Positions 63,957 through 64,000 of a stretch of 64,000 nucleotides of DNA are shown one piece after another. Source of the stretch: Choristoneura fumiferana. Lineage: Eukaryota; Arthropoda; Insecta; Lepidoptera; Tortricidae. The DNA is taken from NCBI RefSeq assembly GCF_025370935.1, contig NC_133483.1, forward strand, positions 3,357,632 through 3,421,631. Direction: 5' to 3'. The notes beneath the pieces are model-generated. The model ran no database searches. It saw only the letters and a list, made by a program, of their open reading frames with translations, and was not told the origin of the DNA. The translations under genes were made by a program, and so were the position numbers. Each line of letters begins with the position of its first letter. The stretch's first letter is position 1.

Positions 63957-64000
63957 AAATCATCACCATCATCATCATATCAGCCGTAGGACGTCCACTG
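63957..64000 (-). mobile_element. repeat with (CAT)n end, cut by window edge
   Basis: 'aatcatcaccatcatcatca' then 'tatcagccgtaggacgtcca' is the antisense 3' end of a common lepidopteran repeat; the rest lies beyond the window. Confidence 0.65.

Overview
The window looks like lepidopteran (moth or butterfly) nuclear DNA. I infer this from the repeat types I recognise: tRNA-derived SINEs with an (ATG)n tail, the interspersed family that starts with a 'ggccaagagcgtgtcggac' end, LINE 3' ends with 'ttgactttgacttt' or 'attgtattgta' tails, and many short palindromic MITEs. The species cannot be named from this. I found no convincing host gene. The window reads as intergenic or intronic DNA made of nested transposable elements, with one possible host exon near 53.1-53.3 kb. 

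Layout. 0-12 kb: small terminal-inverted-repeat (TIR) elements, degraded SINEs, and two opposite-strand copies of a tRNA-containing retroelement, each with its own target-site duplication (TSD). 12-20 kb: a 22-bp minisatellite, a long hairpin, tRNA SINEs and a four-copy 146-bp tandem repeat. 20-34.4 kb: broken LINE coding remnants, including an inverted pair around 27.6-30.1 kb and an internally deleted LINE nested in another LINE near 33.6-34.4 kb. 34-41 kb: sparse, with a 26-bp minisatellite and an 800-bp TIR element holding a hairpin with roughly 115-125-bp arms.

41.3-49.9 kb is the main landmark, a three-layer nest. A LINE on the minus strand is interrupted by an ATG-tailed SINE (13-bp TSD), and the SINE is interrupted by a 7.6-kb BEL/Pao LTR retrotransposon (5-bp TSD). 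The BEL element keeps one uninterrupted 1877-codon Gag-Pol frame with all expected domains. Its terminal repeats are asymmetric: the first 138 bp are identical, but the 5' side then runs into unrelated DNA that has the form of a GT-AG intron ending just before the start codon, while the 3' side continues as a 949-bp LTR.

50.08-51.03 kb is a 16-copy, 56-bp satellite with a 336-bp (6 x 56) higher-order period. Its monomer matches one arm of a palindromic MITE that also occurs at 3.6 kb, and the array ends in an inverted copy of that arm. 51-64 kb returns to mixed repeats, including an 803-bp TIR element (56.97-57.77 kb) with clustered subterminal motifs and a GC-rich core that looks like a captured promoter and first exon. 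Apart from the BEL polyprotein, every long reading frame I could recognise is a retroelement fragment or lies within repeats.
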